Shown here one piece after another: positions 41,819 through 43,654 of a stretch of 43,654 nt of DNA. Origin of the DNA: Bacillus gaemokensis (lineage in GTDB: Bacteria; Bacillota; Bacilli; Bacillales; Bacillaceae_G); the NCBI RefSeq assembly GCF_001590835.1, contig NZ_LTAQ01000002.1, forward strand, positions 863 through 44,516, written 5' to 3'. Every line of letters begins with the position of its first letter. Position 1 is the first letter of the stretch. The notes under the pieces are model-generated. The model was not told the origin of the DNA and ran no database searches. It saw only the letters and a program-made list of their open reading frames with translations. The position numbers and the translations under genes are program-made.

Positions 41819-43654
41819 TTAATAAGAGTTTACAAGATTTACTGATCCTGCTTTTACATAAACACTGCTATAGGCTTTATTATCTGAAGCAATTTCATAA
41901 TATGCCCCTTGTGCAGTATGAATTGTATTCTTAATAGCTACCATAATATTGCGAGATGTCGATCCAGTTTGTCCACTTCCTAAGTTTTGGAAGACTTCAG
42001 AACCAGCTTTCAATGTTCCAAGACGATATTTTTTTAAATCCTTGCTACCATTCATTGAATCTATTCTATACATAAGTGACGCAATTTGCTGTCCCCAGTT
42101 CTCATCACTTGCATACATAACATTCATACCTTGCGCCTTATCTCCTAAGTTTCCACCATTATATGTATTTCCACTCGGTGTTAAGTAATGTTTATCAATA
42201 TAGGCAGCACAAAAATCAATGCCTTCCTCCCATGTTTTAAATCCTGTTGCGCCATTATATGGATCTGAATCTACTGCTCTAAATCCAAATAAATTTTTCT
42301 TATCTTGTGCGATACGACTTGTTCCCCATCCAGATTCTAAAATGGCATGTGATAATAAGTAGCCCGCATTCATCTTATACTTCTCTGCCGCACTTACAAA
42401 ATACTTTCCTAATCCAATAAGTGGGCTATTAGCATTCGATTTACGTAAGAACTCATCAAGTTCCTCTCCTGTATAAGTAGAGGTTGTACGTAGTGGCATA
42501 TATTCAAAGTACTGGTAACTATCTTGTCCACCAATTTTTGTTTTATCATATGCTTCATAGCGCTCCCCTTCTTTTAAATGTTTAGGAGCGTTACCAATTT
42601 GATATGTTGCATATTTACCCGTCGCAGTGTTGTATACATAGTGATATAACTTACCATTCTTAGCTGCATAATACGATGTTTTCTCACCAGTCATTGTTGG
42701 ATGCAATGTAATATCATTTATATTCACATAACCCGTCATTCCATCAATTTGTACATGAATCTGGTCACCAACAGCCTTCACAAATTTCAAGTCTGCTCCA
42801 CCTTTTACATATGTGATCTTCTTTCCTGTCGAAATATCGTAAATATTAATAACACCATTTGCTCGAACAAAGCCTTGCTTCATATTCACAACTTTCCCAC
42901 CACTTGTAATATATGCATCTTCTTTCATATTTTTCATAATTTGCTCAGCTTCTACTTCATTTGGCTTTTGAACCTTCTGAGATGAAGTAACAATTTCATA
43001 CGAAGAAGAACTTTGTTTTATTTTTAAGAATTGTGATGAGACATAGCCTTCACCACCGCTAAACCGAACCTTTGCCCAGCCATTCTCTTTAGTAACTATC
43101 GTAACAGTCTCCCCATTTTTCAAATGACCAACGATTGCAGTTCCGGTGGATGGCCCTTTACGAACATTCAACAGCGAAGCATTTACAACTGCACGTTCTT
43201 CTGTTACTTTTTCAGGCACAGTTGGATTTGTAGGCTCCATTTCAATTTGAACAAACTCTAATGCAATATAGCCTTCTTTTCCTTTATAACTTATCTTTGC
43301 CCAGCCATTTGCTTTTCCTAAGATTGTTACTTTTTCTCCGTTTTTTAAGTTTCCGAGAATTGCACTATTTGTATTTGCTTGACTTCTTACTCGCAGGCTC
43401 GTTGCGTTGATTGTTCCTGTTTCTTTTGCTCCATTTGTTATGTCATCAACTGGTTTTTCTTCTTGTTTCCCAGCTTCTAGCTTCACAAACTCTAACGATA
43501 CGTAACCTTCTTTTCCTTTATAATTGATCTTCGCCCAGCCGTTTGCTTTTCCTACTTCTAGCTTCACAAACTCTAACGATACGTAACCTTCTTTTCCTTT
43601 ATAATTGATCTTCGCCCAGCCGTTTGCTTTTCCTAAGATTGTTACTTTTTCTCC
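41819..43654 (-). CDS. Cell-wall N-acetylglucosaminidase with SH3b repeats (partial, N-terminus beyond window)
   Basis: The frame is open to the right window edge, so the signal peptide and first repeats are missing; 611 residues are visible. From the N-terminus: an SH3b half-repeat that is duplicated, two complete bacterial SH3b domains (SLRVRSQANTNSAILG and LLNVRKGPSTGTAIVG starts), a linker with beta-strand-rich wall-binding-like segments, then a GH73-type glucosaminidase domain whose catalytic Glu lies in HAILESGWGTS; NLFGFRAVDSDPY is also conserved. It cleaves peptidoglycan glycan strands outside the cell. The C-terminus ends in a short SH3-like segment. The TAA at 41819 is followed by the ROK kinase gene. 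The internal 81-bp duplication is described separately. Confidence 0.9.
   Translation of the reverse strand, partial: GEKVTILGKANGWAKINYKGKEGYVSLEFVKLEVGKANGWAKINYKGKEGYVSLEFVKLEAGKQEEKPVDDITNGAKETGTINATSLRVRSQANTNSAILGNLKNGEKVTILGKANGWAKISYKGKEGYIALEFVQIEMEPTNPTVPEKVTEERAVVNASLLNVRKGPSTGTAIVGHLKNGETVTIVTKENGWAKVRFSGGEGYVSSQFLKIKQSSSSYEIVTSSQKVQKPNEVEAEQIMKNMKEDAYITSGGKVVNMKQGFVRANGVINIYDISTGKKITYVKGGADLKFVKAVGDQIHVQIDGMTGYVNINDITLHPTMTGEKTSYYAAKNGKLYHYVYNTATGKYATYQIGNAPKHLKEGERYEAYDKTKIGGQDSYQYFEYMPLRTTSTYTGEELDEFLRKSNANSPLIGLGKYFVSAAEKYKMNAGYLLSHAILESGWGTSRIAQDKKNLFGFRAVDSDPYNGATGFKTWEEGIDFCAAYIDKHYLTPSGNTYNGGNLGDKAQGMNVMYASDENWGQQIASLMYRIDSMNGSKDLKKYRLGTLKAGSEVFQNLGSGQTGSTSRNIMVAIKNTIHTAQGAYYEIASDNKAYSSVYVKAGSVNLVNSY
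43474..43635. repeat. Perfect 81-bp tandem duplication in the glucosaminidase gene
   Basis: Positions 43474-43554 and 43555-43635 are identical. The unit is 27 codons, so the frame is kept; it encodes the C-terminal half of one SH3b domain (VGKANGWAKINYKGKEGYVS and following). The result is a half SH3b domain lacking its N-terminal strands, sign of a recent slippage or recombination event. Confidence 0.9.

Noticed and set aside
41819-43567. Glucosaminidase starting at the ATG at 43567
   Set aside because: The frame stays open to the window edge and upstream codons continue the SH3b repeat, so that ATG is internal.
1-43654. CRISPR arrays, tRNA or rRNA genes, prophage structural genes
   Set aside because: No spaced direct repeats, cloverleaf sequences, rRNA words or phage head/tail genes were seen on either strand.

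Overview
The window looks like a chromosomal segment of a Bacillus cereus-group bacterium. It is AT-rich, uses strong GGAGG-type ribosome binding sites, and carries gene sets I recognise from Bacillus: yfk-type genes (yfkAB, yfkD, yfkE, yfkJ, yfkK), the yceC-H tellurite-resistance module, a P1B-4 iron-efflux ATPase and IS3-type relics. No rRNA or tRNA gene was found. All identifications come from reading motifs; nothing was searched.

Region 1 (1-10,818, minus strand) is a biosynthetic gene cluster cut by the left window edge. In transcription order it holds a FabG-type ketoreductase, an acyl carrier protein, a ketosynthase with an intact Cys-His-His triad, a second ketosynthase-like protein that has lost both catalytic histidines (chain-length-factor type), a FabZ-type dehydratase, an NRPS of C-A-T-E layout, and a second NRPS starting with a condensation domain. 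ACP, KS and the KS-like partner overlap by ATGA. This is the gene set of a reducing type II polyketide/fatty-acyl line feeding an NRPS. The A-domain pocket reads as threonine and is followed by an epimerase, so the simplest prediction is an acyl or polyenoyl D-(allo)-Thr-initiated lipopeptide. I cannot match it to a named product; it is the best candidate here for an undescribed system.

Region 2 (10,819-14,852) is a decayed junction: an A26 tract, two degenerate IS3-type ends in the same orientation, several inverted repeats, one intact multi-pass membrane protein gene of unknown function, and relics of an RpiR/MurR-type regulator and a murQ etherase. It separates the cluster from conserved chromosomal genes.

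Region 3 (14,853-32,280) is housekeeping and accessory chromosome: a TPR plus dynamin-like GTPase, a DedA protein, two EamA transporters, a PNPOx-fold protein, a Ca2+/H+ antiporter, YfkD, the YfkAB radical SAM protein, signal peptidase I, a YhhN protein, a PfeT-like metal ATPase behind a Fur/PerR-like box, YihY, a YtxH-like protein, a low-molecular-weight phosphatase and a DUF1128 protein. Four very small genes (37-74 codons) are included. A decayed IS3 copy lies at about 23.9-24.7 kb.

Region 4 (32,469-43,654) holds a P2-type Ca2+ ATPase, the six-gene Ter module (three TerD paralogues, TerC, YceG, TelA), a ROK sugar kinase and a cell-wall glucosaminidase with SH3b repeats that runs off the right edge and carries a perfect 81-bp tandem duplication.
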